From positions 297,449-361,448 of the forward strand of contig MNCI01000614.1 in assembly GCA_015680685.1 (NCBI GenBank): DNA of 64,000 bases, read 5' to 3'. Source of the DNA: Gnetum montanum. Its lineage: Eukaryota; Streptophyta; Gnetopsida; Gnetales; Gnetaceae. The notes under the pieces were generated by a model. It saw only the letters and a list, made by a program, of their open reading frames with translations, did not search any database and was not told where the DNA came from. This document shows positions 45,423 to 57,909 of this stretch, one piece after another (positions within the stretch are counted from its first letter, which is position 1; each line of letters begins with the position of its first letter). The position numbers and the translations under genes were made by a program.

Positions 45423-47386
45423 TATTAATGCATTAATTTTGGATGCACCAACACTTGGGGAAAAACTTGTTTGAGGAGATTATTGCCTAGGGTTCCTCTC
45501 GTATGGGTACGGAAACCCAGGAATAGTCTCAACTAGAGAGGGCCATGTGAGATTTTTAAAATAGTAAACCAAACTAAATAAATTAGAATTTAAATTAAAT
45601 GAATTGGGATTTAAATTAAATGACTATTTGAAAGTCAAGAATACAATAGTTAACTAAAAAAATAAATTTTCCCTAGTCCTCGCTGCTGTCATGTGTTCGT
45701 CACTACCGGTGGTGTACACTATTGGGTAGGAAAACCCTGAAACCACCATCGAAACCACCACCATAGAGGGGAAAGAGAAATAGTGATAAGGAGAGAGATT
45801 CCACCATGACACATTACCACATGCCTCACCATCACCTGCTGTTGATGGTAGAAAACCTATGGGAGGCCACTTGCTAGTTTCTTAGTTGTTATAGCCACAT
45901 GCACTGTAGGTTCACACTTGCCATTATTGTAGCCATTGCAGGAGGGAGAGGCATCCCTACTACTTGCTACCACCATTTTTTCTTCCTCGTGCTATCCCTT
46001 GTCACCTGTAGATGTAGCTATCCACTCATCCACCATGGGTTGTGCACTTACTGGAGAGAAGAAAGGCTCTAGCCACCCTCTACCCTACCATTGGTAGGAA
46101 CCTGCATTGTACTACTACTGTCTATGTTGTTGTAGATGCGTAGTAATAAACTACCACTTGCTAGTTCATTATAGTTATTGAGGAGGGAGGAAAGAGACTA
46201 TTGTAGCTATTAGGGAGGCCTGCCCTAGTCCATCACGTGCCCTGCTAACGCTAATGCATTGCTATCCACTAATAGAGAAGAAGGAAACTATTGTTTGTGG
46301 GTTTCTTGGCTACTGATTCTCCTAGGCCCTTACCAAGATCTAATGTTAAGGAGGCCCTTGCCTAAATGATTGCCTTGAATGCCTATTGACCACCTATTTT
46401 ATAGCCATTGTCAAGAACTTGTGTAATGTTGTTCACTAGCTCCACCATCATTGGTGCTTACGTCCCACGTAACACACATACGTTTCGACCATTACCTATG
46501 CAATACGTATCACATTCTCTACCATCATTGTGATAATTACTGCTCCATGTCTATCATGAATGCCAATGCCATGAATGTCACCATGATGATTGACATAACC
46601 ATTGCCACCATTAATTACATCCGTAGGTCTACCACCACATAACTACAACCATGTTCTTGCCATGAATGGCCACCTCCAACACCTTCAGAATTCCCACCAC
46701 CTTTGGGATGTTACATCCACCACAAAATTTCTACATTCAAAATATAGGTCACTGCATTGGTAGCAAGAAAATAAGATGGGTTTTAAGCTCATAAATTTTA
46801 TAAAATAAAATAATTTCATTGAAGAAAATTTTTTGAAGCATTTTGTAGCCTATAAAAAACTTGACATGCAGCAAATAGTTACTCCATTTGTTGGGGAAAA
46901 GAAAAATGTTTTAGATTTCTAGAAGATTAACAGATTGTTTGCTGGAAAGAAAAATTTCAATAATTATGTGGTCAATGCATTACATTAGATCTTGAAGTTT
47001 TATTAAAAAACATAAATATTCACTATAAAAGGTACGCTACATATTGAGATTTATGTGTAGCATTTATTCAACTCTAATGAATTTTCTACTTTCAAATCTA
47101 TTAAGCTATACTTCTGAAGACCATGAACTTGTTTGGTTTTATGAATTTGTAATTGTTGATGCTAAATCTGAGATTCTAAGTTACAAAAGTGAAATTTAAA
47201 AGTACTGGAAAGAATTAAAAATCAACAAAAATGGGTGTATTGGTTGGTTCCATCAAGAATTGCAAGGACCATGTAATACCAAATAGCTCTTCTAATCCTA
47301 AAAATTGAGAGGTACCATCCAAAAAGGCCAAAATCTATTTATTGATCATGACCTTGTGCTTAGCATGGGTGAGGTTGGCCTTAACA
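45423..47386 (-). mobile_element. 3' LTR of Gyp-E
   Basis: Aligns with 52155-54069 throughout. The outer end reads TATTAATGCAT, a change from TGTTGATGCAT in the other LTR. The inner end is GGCCTTAACA. Visible differences between the two LTRs are frequent, so the insertion is old. Confidence 0.85.
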
Positions 47387-47400
47387 CTTAGCCCCCAAAA
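47387..47400 (-). other. Polypurine tract, Gyp-E
   Basis: On the minus strand TTTTGGGGGCTAAG stands directly before the LTR start TGTTAAGG. It is the expected primer for plus-strand DNA synthesis. Confidence 0.65.
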
Positions 47401-48690
47401 TTTAATTGCATGCAAGTGCAAGGATAGAAAAACCACAAAAATTTAAAAATGATGCAACAAGTAGGGAATAAAAAACATCACAAAGTAGACAAATTAAAAT
47501 TTGAAAGTGAACTATACTTATCTAAACATGATTAAAATAACCATATAATCAAAAGAGAAGTAGACATGGGCAACCTAAACCACACCATCTTATTTAATCA
47601 AAATCTAAATATAATTTATAAATAATAACTTTAACTATATAGATATATGTATGGATCTATTTAAGATATAGCTAAGATCACATTCCTAATCTTCTCACAA
47701 GGTAAAAGTCAAAAATATGTGGACTACTTTGAGCATAAGACATTTACAAACTTAATGAGGAGGATAGGCTCAAGTTAGATCATGTCTAGTTGCAACTTTT
47801 GGATTTTTCCTTGGGATTTTTTTTTTGAATTTTGGAGAAAATAGGTTTAAAGGGAAAATGAAGGTTAGGGTGAGGATTGCTACTAGACCCCTTCACACTT
47901 AAGAACTTATTACACTACCAATGAACATAGTCCTCATTCTCTTTTTTCTTCTTTTCTGTTTTTTAGAAAACTTTACTCATGATGTACTTCATTCTTAGGG
48001 TAGGAATTCCAACACAAGTTTGGATGATTAGCTGCACTACCAAAGAACATGGTCCTTTCGAAACATTTCCCATGGTGTAGTTCAACCCTTACGTATGTGC
48101 CCTTAATTACAATTTGATGACATCATAGTAGGTCTTCTAGGTGGCTAAGGGTTCTCAGGTAAGGACGAACACACTTCACCTTATTGATCACAAGGTAGGA
48201 ATGGATCATTACACTTGAGGTTTGGGGTATTATGAGAGGGAAAAGTAAATTTTCTAAGGTCATCTAGTGATTACAACTAACCATTCTCCAATGTCACATA
48301 TTCTACACTCACATGTTTAGGATGATTACATAATAAGTTAGCATAAATTTCGTGCTTCATAATCCAACATAACTAAAAAACTAAACTTTGAAAAATCTTG
48401 GAAAGAATCAAAGAATTATTGAAATATAAAATATAAAGGAGATTTCATGTAATAGTAATATATATAGCATTATGCTTACATTATTTCCTAATGGTGTTAT
48501 GATGATCCAACACCTAGTAACTCAAATGATCATAATGATTATTAAAATCATATGAAAATCACAAATTAAACCAAGACCAATATGCTAAGAAAGAGATGAT
48601 GAAAATGCAATGAAAATATGCAAATGAAACTATATATAAATGAAATTCATGATGAGGGGAAAGAAAAAATGCAGCTAAGGATCTACTAGG
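47401..48690 (-). other. 3' non-coding part of Gyp-E
   Basis: AT-rich DNA between the end of integrase and the polypurine tract. No frame longer than about 60 codons and no motif recognised. Confidence 0.6.
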
Positions 48691-49448
48691 TGTCCACGTG
48701 GGTCACCTGAGTAGAAATGCTTTAAAGGAAATGCATTAAAATTCCTATGTAAGCTATGTCCTTGCATGTTAGGAATTTTATATACATTGGAACTAATTAT
48801 GTCTTTAACTTAGAATGGGCTTGACCACATAGGAGAGAACTTACCTTGAATATTTTCTCATTCAAATGTTTTACCTCTATTCGAGACTAGGTCTCCTATC
48901 TTAATGACTTCACCAACATACTTTCTATCAAGAAATCATTTAAAAATTTCTTGATAATTATGATTACAAAAATCAAGACACAATCTTAACCTGTTTGTTC
49001 ATTTTCTATTAGGCACTAAATTTGGATGTTTTATAAGATGAATAATTTTAGATTTCACAAGTTTGTCAAGTTCATCTTTCATCCAAGTTTCAATATTAGG
49101 TTTAATAGGTCTAAGTCTTGGTGAGTCATCAAATATAGCCTTTATAGGAGCATGTCCCATGGATGTGTCATTAAAATTTAGCACACCTTCAATTTTTTTA
49201 AGAGGTAGGATATTATTTACATCTTTGTCTTTCCCTAAAGGTAGCGGGTCAACAAGAAGAAATCCCTTTCTAGGAAAGGTATCTTCATAGATTTCTTCAC
49301 ATTCTCTAGAAGTTTGATAGGGTTGGGTGGAATTTGTATGAGAAAAAGAATTTAATTTTGTAATTACACTCACGTGATCATTTATAACATGTTCACCATG
49401 CTCAACCTCAATAAATCCAACATAAAGGTTATTATTTTGATTTTCCAA
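48690..49448 (-). pseudogene. Gyp-E pol remnant: start of RT fused to end of integrase
   Basis: A 149-codon frame from 49448 contains the linker before RT and the start of RT (PNIETWMKDELDKLVKSKII, HPNLVPNRK), followed after a stop by RLRLCLDFCN, the RT motif (R-L-C-V-D-F-R). Near 48950 it jumps to RKYVGEVIKIGDLVSNRGKT and YKIPNMQGHSLHRNF...LKHF, the C-terminal part of integrase. The rest of RT, RNase H and most of integrase have been deleted, so the element was not autonomous in this form. Confidence 0.75.
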
Positions 49449-49751
49449 AGATTTATTTTATTGATCGAAGGTTGTAACTACTTGTTTGTAGAAAGGCTCT
49501 CTTGGTATGACCATGTATTTAGATTTTCCTTTGATAGGGATTAATAGCTCTAAGAAATCCAACCTAAAGAAGCCCCCAAACTTGGCTCCAAAAGTCCTAG
49601 ATAAGAGCACACCATAAGTGGAGGACATGTAAACTACTAGGATTTCTATGTAACATGTAAATGTAGGGAATTATTTAAGTTTTACTTTAACTTATTTTAA
49701 TGTTCCTACTATAGGTATGTTAGACCCATTGAGTTTTATTACACTTTTTGT

Positions 49752-50030
49752 TCATGCTAGCATCCATGCTCCTACGGCTTTACATACCTCGAGTGACATG
49801 ACACTAACAGTTGTGCTAGAATCCATCAAACAGTTATGGATATACATTCCTAAAATAATCAGAGTTATTAGGAAAAGAGATTGATCTTTCTTACTTAACA
49901 TGGAATTGCTGGCATTTTGTACTGATAGTGTGTTTGGAATTTCTGTGAAGTGAACTTGCCTTTCATGGATTGGGGATTTTTCTTTTTTGGTTTCAAGTAT
50001 ATGAACTATATTTTGAATCGCCTCTTTCAT
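49752..50030 (-). pseudogene. Aspartic protease, Gyp-E
   Basis: The frame contains IHNCLMDSSTTVSVMSLEVC then KAVG. This matches the Ty3/gypsy protease pattern (A-L-I-D-T-G-A-T-x-S-V-M-P-x-x-V-C-K-x-I-G), with Asp-Ser-Ser in place of the active Asp-[Ser/Thr]-Gly. It lies between gag and the RT start in normal order. Confidence 0.7.
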
Positions 50031-50179
50031 TTAATTAAAGTATAAAAGTTTATACATTAAAATGTTGGCTTTAATTTTCTTCAAATCCTCAACTAGATCA
50101 TAAGTCTTATGTTCATCTTTGGCTTCTTGTTGAGGTGGAATCATTCTAATTATAGAAGGAGGGTTTGATCATTGTGGAG

Positions 50180-51463
50180 CATTTCTTTGGGATGATCTAG
50201 TTTGAGTATTTGTGTTTCTTTGACTAGGAACTCTTCTATTTGGAGGAGTATAAGGATTACTCCTAGTTTGTTGTTGTGTGTTGTTCATGTTGTCATTACG
50301 TCTATAGTATGTGGGTTGGAGTTGCTTACCATAACTTTTTCTAATGAGAAAACCTCTTTATTTTCTATTTCATGAGGTACATTAAGGACCATAATAGAGG
50401 TTTTACCATTTTGTTGACCTTGGGTGTTGTCACCATATAATGCTAAAAATTAGAGACAAGTCTTCTCATAATGTTTCCTAGTGTTATGGAGGCAACAATA
50501 CTCATCATTGATTGATATGCTAGGCTTTTAGATTGTATATGACCCTTGTTGTTGTTCTACTATAATTCAACTACTTCATTTGATAGTTTCTATAGTGAAG
50601 TTAATATTTGGGTCATTTGATTTTGAGTTTGAGTTGGGGGTTGAACAGGGTTGGATATCCCATTTGGGTTTATGATTGATTAGATTAAGGATTTTTGATT
50701 GATCATCATTCAAACTAGTATTAGATGGTAGGAACAAAGAAGATGTGGGATCTTGAAAGCAACTATTTGTAGGTTGAGTCATTTGAAAGGGGAAAGGAGT
50801 CTAGAACATAATGTTGATCATTGGGAAAGTTGGTATAGTTAGAGGGTTAGATTGCATAGGATTACTAACACTTGTTATCCCAAATTGGGTTTGGATGCTA
50901 TTCATAAGGGTAATTTATTTTGGCTTAGCAACTTTAGCCATTGCTCCATGTATTTTTGTTATGTTGGGATTAGATTTGATGGCATAGACAAAGAATGGAT
51001 TAATGGTAAACAAGTAAAAGTTGAGGATGCCATCAGGTTGTGAACACATCTCATTTGGAACATAGGTGAGTTAATGGAGAAATCTTAAGTTGTAGTTACA
51101 AACATTTTCCCCATGAATTTTGCTTGATGTTATGGTTGAGCTAGTGAACTTGTCAAATTGGAGCAAGAACCTATTTTTGAATTCTTACCATGAGTCAATA
51201 GAGGCATTAGGAAGCATAAAAAACCATTGGGTGGCTTTGCTCCTAAAAGTCGTCACAAAGAACCTACATGCTACATCATTTTGTACAATGTCATGGATTT
51301 CTAGTAAGGTTTTGAAACATTCTATGTGTTGGCAGGCATCACTAGTAGGGGTTGTGGGATCGAGGAATAGGTTTATGTTCTAGAGGGATTTTGGGATGTC
51401 ATGGTAGTTAGTAAAGTTAAAGGGGTTACTCACCAGGGGAGCTGAGGGTTGCTTGGCTACCAT
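50180..51463 (-). pseudogene. gag, Gyp-E
   Basis: From the ATG at 51463: MVAKQPSAPLVSNPFNFTNY, then CQHIECFKTLLEIHDI, DVACRFFVTTFRSKATQWFF, MLPNASIDSW-stop-EF and KNRFLLQFDKF, the retrotransposon gag core (pattern A..WF..LP..SI.SW..F...F...F). A Ser/Asn/Pro-rich part (50782-50576) and a possible decayed zinc knuckle near 50440-50520 follow. Several stops. Confidence 0.75.
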
Positions 51464-52132
51464 CTTAGTCTAAGTTCTCCTAGTACTAGAACTTGGAAAA
51501 CATAATGCTTGTCATTTCCTTAATGCAAAGAGACAAGTAACTAGTTGGTTATGGATAGAGGTAAGTGATTCTCGTCGAGAGGGTTTTTTCATAAAACAAG
51601 AATCCTATAGTCTAAATGTTAAAGTAAGAAAATTGAGTAAAATGTACAAATATTGAAATAATATTATATCTTAAAAGAAGATGCTAAAGTATGCTATATT
51701 CAAAAAGAATATTTTTTTTCAAAAAAAAAAAAAACTAAAATATGCTATTAAAAAATGATTTTTAAAGAAAAAATAAATGTTTGAAGTTTAAAAGGAAAAT
51801 AAAAAAAAATAAAAATAAAAATAAAAGAATTTAGAAAAATAAACTTAAAATTGAATAATAAAATTACCTCACCCAAGTTAGGACTTAGGTAAGGCTTTCC
51901 AAAATCAGAAATTCAAAAATGGAACTGGAAAACGAGGTTATAAAAAAAAGATTTCAGTAACAATAATTTTTAAAAAATGGGAAGCGTAAAAAAAGGTAGA
52001 AAATAAAGGGTCTAAAGACAAAGGCTTTTTTTTTAAAAGAAAAAATCAATAGGTTCCAAGGCAGAATTAGAAAATGAAATAGCCACAAGAAAGTGGCACG
52101 AAGATTTGATAAATAAAAGGTGAGAGAAAGGA
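51464..52132 (-). other. Leader between primer-binding site and gag, Gyp-E
   Basis: A-rich on the plus strand (51650-52050), with several A runs. No gene is seen. Confidence 0.6.
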
Positions 52133-52147
52133 CCTCCTTCTAGCATA
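52133..52147 (-). other. Probable primer-binding site, Gyp-E
   Basis: On the minus strand TATGCTAGAAGGAGG, seven bases from the LTR. It matches the Tat-C site TGGTGCTAGAAGGAGGG (31924-31940) at 13 consecutive positions. Confidence 0.5.
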
Positions 52148-52154
52148 AAAAAGG

Positions 52155-54069
52155 TGTTGATGCATAAATTTTGAATGCACCAACACTTGGGAAAAAAATT
52201 GTTTGAGGAGACTATTGTCTAGGGTGCCTTTTGTATGGGTATGAAAACCCGAGAACAGTCTTAGTTGGAGAGGGCCATGTGACAATTTTAAAATAGTAAA
52301 CCAAGCTAAAGAAATTGAAATTGAAATTGCATGAATTAGGATTTAAATTAAATGACTATCTAAAAGTCAAGAATATAATAGATAACTAAAAAAATAAATT
52401 TTCCTTGGTCTGGTTCGTCATTGCCGATGGTGCACACTGCTGGGTAAGAAAACCCTAAAAAATAGAGGGAAGAGAGAAATAGTTAGAAGAAGAGAGAGTC
52501 CACCATGATGCACTACCATGCATCTCACTATCACTTATTGTTGATGGAAGAAAACCTACGGGAGGCCACCTGCTGTTTTCCCAGCTGTTATAGCCACATG
52601 CATTGCAAGTTTGTGCTTGGCATCACTATGATCGTTGCAAGAGGGAGAGGTGTCCCTGTTGCTTGTTGTTGCCATTTCTGCTACCCTATTATATCTCTTA
52701 TCACTTATGGATGTAGCTATCCATGTGTCTATCATGGGTTATATGCCTACTGGAGAGAAGAGAGGCTCCAGTTGTCCTTTGCCTTGCCACTAGCAGGAAC
52801 TTACGTTGTTGCTATTGCCATGTGTGTTGCTGTAGATGCGTAGCAATAACATGCCAATTGCTAGTTCACTGTAGTTGCTGAGTAGGGAGGAAAGAGGATA
52901 TCATAGTTGCTAGGGAGGCCCAGCCTAGCCTACCATGTGCCCTGTTGATGTTGATGTACCACTATCTACCAATAGAGAAGAAGGAAATCATTGCTTGTGG
53001 GTTTGCTAGCTATTGATTCTCCCATACCCTCACTAAGATCTGATGTTAAGGAGGCCCCTACCTAGATGTTCCCCTTAAATGCCTACTAACTGCTTATTTT
53101 ATAGTCACTGGTAGAAACCTATGTAATGTTGTTCACACCTTCACCATTATTGGTGCTCACATCCCATGTAATGCACATCAGTTTTGGCCACTACTTGCAT
53201 AAAGCCTATCACGTTCTCCACCACCATCATGATGGTTACCACTCCATGTCCATCATGAATGCCCATGCCATGAATGTCACCATGATGATTGATGTAACTA
53301 CTACTACCATTACTTAAATTTGTAGGCTTGCCACCACCTAACTGCAGACATGTTCTCACCATGAATGGCCACCTCCAACACCTTTAGAATTCTTGCCGCC
53401 TTTGGGATGTTACATCCACCATGGAACTTCTAGGTTCAAAGCATAGGTCACTGCATTAGTAGTAAGAAAAGAAGCTAGGTTTTAAGTTCATCAGTTTTAC
53501 AAAATAAAATAATTTTATTGAAGAAATTATCTAAAACATTCTTAGGCCCATAAAAAAACTTGACGTGTAGCAAACAGTTACTCCAATTGTTGGGGGAAAG
53601 AAAAATGTTTTAGGTTTCTGGAAGATTAACAGATTATTTGCTGGAAAGAAAAATTCAATAATTATCTAGTTAATACATAACATTAAATCTTGAACATTTA
53701 ATGAAAAACATAAATATTCAATACAAAAGCTACACTACATATTGAGATTTACATGCAGTATTTATTCAACTCTAATGAATTTTCTACTTTCAAATTTGTT
53801 AATATATACTTCTAAGGGCCATGAACTTGTTTGGTTTTATGAATTTGTAATTGTTGATGCTAAATTTAAGATTCTAAGTTACAAAAGTGAAATCTGAAAA
53901 GGACCAGATAGAATAGATGTCTTGGTTGGGTCCATCAAGAATTACAAGGACAACAAAAATACCAAATAGCTCTTCTAATCATAAAAGTCAAGAGGTAGCA
54001 TCCAAAAAGGCCAAAACCCATTTGTTGATCATGGCCCTATGCCTAGCATGGGCAAGGTTGGCCTCAACG
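52155..54069 (-). mobile_element. 5' LTR of Gyp-E
   Basis: Starts TGTTGATGCAT and ends GGCCTCAACG, where the final A of the other copy has become G. It aligns with 45423-47386. On the element strand the LTR begins with TGTTAAGG-like and ends CATCAACA, so the termini are short inverted repeats (TGTT/AACA). Confidence 0.85.
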
Positions 54070-54074
54070 CATAC
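54070..54074. repeat. Target-site duplication of Gyp-E, right copy
   Basis: CATAC, identical to 45418-45422. Confidence 0.75.
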
Positions 54075-55021
54075 TTTAAAATGCATTCCAAAAAACCTAT
54101 GAGACATTGTTTCATTCACTCATCATACTTAGTGTTTAGTTCTATGACTATTCAATGTTTATGTGATAGTTATCAAAATGAATTTTAAAAAATTATGTTA
54201 ACACTGTTGCTATTTGTGGAATGTAATGATATTTAAATTGCTAAAAATAGCTCAATTAAAATAAATTTTCATATATATTTAATAGAATTTGAATATTATA
54301 GCCTTATAATTTAAATCACTTTGATTTCAAAGCCATTCTTGTAGCTCCATTTTAATACTTCCTAGTTTTCTAAACTCATCATTTAAAAGAACCCTATTTT
54401 TTGAATAGCATTATCACATACAATAACTTGTATAAACCTGTATCACTTAAAAGTATTCTTCATGTTAATCCTAGTGTTGGATACACCTAATCTTTCCTCA
54501 AAATGTGAAATATTGTTTCCTTTTACTTGAAAATCAATATGAATGCCATCAGAGCCTCAAAATGAAGGATTTACACTACACAAGATCATCAGTATTCTAT
54601 GACTCAGTACATAGTAATAGAGTTCTTAGCAATACACATGAAAAGAGATAAAATAATAGAATTTCCATGATAAAACCTTTTAACATGAAAAGGAAACATC
54701 CATAGAAAAGTAGACATATTAGAGAGAATATTTATGGGAAAATTAGACTCTTCACTTCTTGCATTTCAAAAATATATTATCCATCAGTAGACATCATGAA
54801 CAACTATAAATTGTCAAACTTAAGATGACAATAAGTTTGCTACACCGAAAAATTAGGATGAGAATTATTATGCAAGTGCCTCAAATTCAAGGTGGATAGT
54901 CAATCTATTGGTAGCTTAAATTTACAATGTGTCATAAAAATATGTCTTGAACTACAATTAGAGGCAAAAATTATATGATGAAAACTTAGTCTTTAATAGT
55001 TTTCCTCTAGAGAAAAAGCGA
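54075..55021. other. Spacer between Gyp-E and Ath-F, no assigned gene
   Basis: Before Gyp-E inserted this was continuous with 45422, so it should lie upstream of the RPA2 exons. On the minus strand, about 54600-54457 holds a stop-poor stretch with GSDGIHIDFQVKGNN and FEERLGVSNTRI. I do not recognise it, and it does not match the RPA2 residues expected upstream. Confidence 0.5.
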
Positions 55022-55938
55022 TGAGTGGCGAGGTACCCCTATGCTCAACCATACAAATACGAGCGTTTCATGCATTATCCGGTTGAATTCCAAGGACTAA
55101 GTGCCTATGCGCCTTTGTGGAACAAGGATGGGTTGGTTGATCGTTGTCTTCGCAAGCTTTCCTATATGTCATGATTGTATGGTTAAGTAAGCTTGAGGTA
55201 TATGATTTCTATAGTTTTTATGTCTTGCTACTAATAAGGGAGGAGAGAGATAACTAAGTGACTAATTGAACTTAACTACTGATTAACTAGGCTTTAGCTA
55301 ATCCTAACACCAGTATCCATTCTCAGTTGCTGTACACATCCTAAACCAGTGCAACAGTACTGGGATTAGCAAATGCTAATCATACTAGGTTACCAAGTGT
55401 TACACGCATGCTTGAAGTGATTGTATTGAGTGTAATTTAATGATTTTTTGAATTGATCAAAATGAATTGCTATGCTAATAACATAAATGTAAAGTGCATA
55501 AAATAAAATAAAATAAAATAAATGCATAAGAAAATAAAATAAAAAAAATGTATAAGAAAATAAATCTCAAGTGCTGAAAGGATGAATCAAAGAGCTTGTC
55601 TTTATTGCCATACACAAGGTGTGCTTAGGTACACAATGCTAGAATAAAGATCTATCCACACTTCTACCTCTTGTTGCAAGCACTTGGAAACTACTCTAAC
55701 TTCTAAATAGACTACAAGATTTTTGCTACTTGACTGCTACCACACTTCTTCTTTTGAATTACTCCTTATTATGTGCCTGGACACTATATTTATAGGCCCA
55801 GGAGTAACTCAAGAATAACCGCTCTAATAATAACCACTCTAATAATAACTAGTCTAATGATTAGAGCAACTGCTCTAATAATAACCACTCTAATAATTAG
55901 AGTAACTGCTCTAATTATTAGAGTAATCGCTCTCATCA
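55022..55938 (-). mobile_element. 3' LTR of Ath-F
   Basis: Aligns with 63040-64000. The low end is TGAGTGG and the high end is GCTCTCATCA. On the element strand it begins TGATGAGAGC and ends CCACTCA. TATA box on the minus strand near 55787-55797 (CCTATAAATATAG). A 36-bp tandem repeat lies at 55815-55930 next to the U3 start, and an (AAAAT)n run at about 55497-55520. Confidence 0.85.
55815..55930. repeat. 36-bp tandem repeat at the U3 end of the Ath-F LTR
   Basis: Units of the form CTCTAATAATAACCACTCTA followed by ATAATTAGAGTAACTG; each holds the near-palindrome CTCTAATAATTAGAG. The same repeat is longer and more regular in the other LTR (63845-64000). Confidence 0.85.
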
Positions 55939-55950
55939 TACCCCCATGAC
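55939..55950 (-). other. Polypurine tract, Ath-F
   Basis: GTCATGGGGGTA on the minus strand, directly before the LTR start TGATGAGAG. Confidence 0.6.
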
Positions 55951-57909
55951 TGAATGAAAACTCATCCTTGAGTTCCTTACAAAATATTGGGAAGGTATGG
56001 GATTATTGACTAATTGAAAACTGACGGATGACAGACTCAATGTGCCCAGTGAACGGATCAATAAGCATATTACAACATTAGTGTTCATGACCATTTTGGT
56101 AAACAGTCATACATAAATGACATCCAAGCCTTTATTTGATAGCTTTTAGAGAAAGAGAGAGAAAGAAAATGAAGTATGTTGCCGCCAATTCTAAGATTGC
56201 ACCTTTCGTTGTTTATCCATAGTCATGCCACTAAACTTGATCCTTTTGTAAATGCTCTAGTTTTGGTCCATCCTAAGTGCTTCCTCCAAGACCATTCCAT
56301 TATTTGTATGATTGCCATCTGCATACATATCACAATCAAAAATGAGTAAGGATAGATAATTCACAATGCAGTTGATACCTTGCCTCGATATGAAGCCCAT
56401 TGGCTAAGTTTTGATTATGGTAGAAACTGGTTCGGAGATTTATCACTAGCAACTACCTAAGGTGTAGCAGTTAGGCAATTAGTAAAATAGAAAAAATTGA
56501 AAAATTTGTGCCAAGGCCCACACAACTAAGAGAAAACCTCCGATAGCTATAAGATGGAAAAATATGAGGAACAAGAAAGATGGGAAAAAATAACAATGGA
56601 AATGCTAATAAAATGGATGTCATGGATGGGGATGAAACAAGAGATGATTGATTGCAGGAAATGTTTAAGGAAAAGAACTTAACAATTGCACCAGAGTAGG
56701 CTCATGCCTTTTATGCCTTGAAAAACCCACAAACCAAAGATTCCATAGGCTCTAGAAATGTCATTTGGAAGTAAGAGTTAAAAACTTATCCACAAGAATT
56801 CACTAATGAAAAACAATGCATCAACTCAGAAATGGACTAATGATAAAACCAACAATCAGGTGGAAAAATGGGAAGAAAGATGGAGAGGAGGGAATGGAAT
56901 GGAATTCCAAGAACAAGGTTGTGTAAAGTTCCTTGTGTATTTCATGGTTAATGTGACTGAGTAGAACTCATCCCAAATCTAGACTTAAACAAACCACATC
57001 TAGTGACCTGGCATCAATACACTTGACCAATCTATCCACCTGAAGTAACAAGAATGCTTCCACAAAAAGTTACCACCATTCCAAAGAGAGCAAGATGGAG
57101 AAGTAGGAAGCGATAAAGGGCCTTAGTTAAAGGAAACCTTCAGGCATGGGTAACATATCTTTTCAGTTCCATAACTAGTGCTTGTAGCCTATATTGCTTT
57201 ATTATGTCTAAGGGTGTGCTTTGAATTCTCACTCTTTTTTTCTTGTTTTTTTTTGTGCGAGAACCACACCATGCAAAGACTTATTTTTATTCACTTAGCT
57301 TCCTAATTTTTGAACAATGTTGGAATGGTAGAAAACCCAAGAAAAAGCATCCAAGAATCCAAGAGAATGGCTAGCACAAATGCATTGAATTCCCTTGAAG
57401 TCATACCATTTTCATCCTTTGAGTCTTTCCTTGGTTTGAAAAGTACCTAGCCACCAATTCAGTAAAAGTTTACTTAGAAAAAAGAGACTATATAGTTCCA
57501 AGGAAAAGGAGATCATAGAGTTGTATGGATGAGTGGATGGCATGGGCTCATTGCCTGTTTTATCAAAAGAACCATACCTTAATATCAGCATCATAATTCA
57601 AAGGTAAAAACCAAACATTAGCAATCAATATGATATAATTTAATCCACCATCATGAGCACTTATTGGATGATGAATAAAAGTAATCAAGCAAATAAAGAA
57701 ATAGTAAAAATATGAATGATGGTGTAAAAAAAGAAAAGAAAAGTTGAAAGAATGTGTAAAACAAAAAATGTGTAAAATAAAATTTCAAAAAGAACTGAGG
57801 GCTTAGAATGGTTAGCATAGGTGGCCATATTCCCCATGACTAAGTTGGAGGGAGGAGGTCTGAAATAGTGAGCAAGGTTGTCCACCGAGAGAGGTAGCAT
57901 GTGTATTGG
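55951..57909 (-). other. Region between integrase and 3' LTR of Ath-F, no gene seen
   Basis: Athila elements often carry an additional env-like frame here. I find only short frames (at most about 70 codons), none with a signal peptide or recognisable domain. It is reported as non-coding or fully decayed. Confidence 0.5.

Larger units (their letters stand above)
45423..54069 (-). mobile_element. Gyp-E, complete but internally deleted Ty3/gypsy element
   Basis: Two LTRs in direct orientation (45423-47386 and 52155-54069), a purine tract beside the left LTR, a probable primer-binding site beside the right LTR and a CATAC duplication define the whole insertion, 8.6 kb long. The internal part keeps gag, protease, the start of RT and the end of integrase on the minus strand. 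The ancestral site joins 45422 to 54075. Lineage within Ty3/gypsy is not certain. Confidence 0.85.

Noticed and set aside
47030-47380. tRNA or small RNA gene near the Gyp-E LTR end
   Set aside because: No cloverleaf, A box or B box could be seen; the conservation with 53750-54069 is explained by the LTR pair.
55951-57909. Env-like gene of an Athila element
   Set aside because: Position is right, but no frame over about 70 codons, no signal peptide or membrane pattern that I can support.
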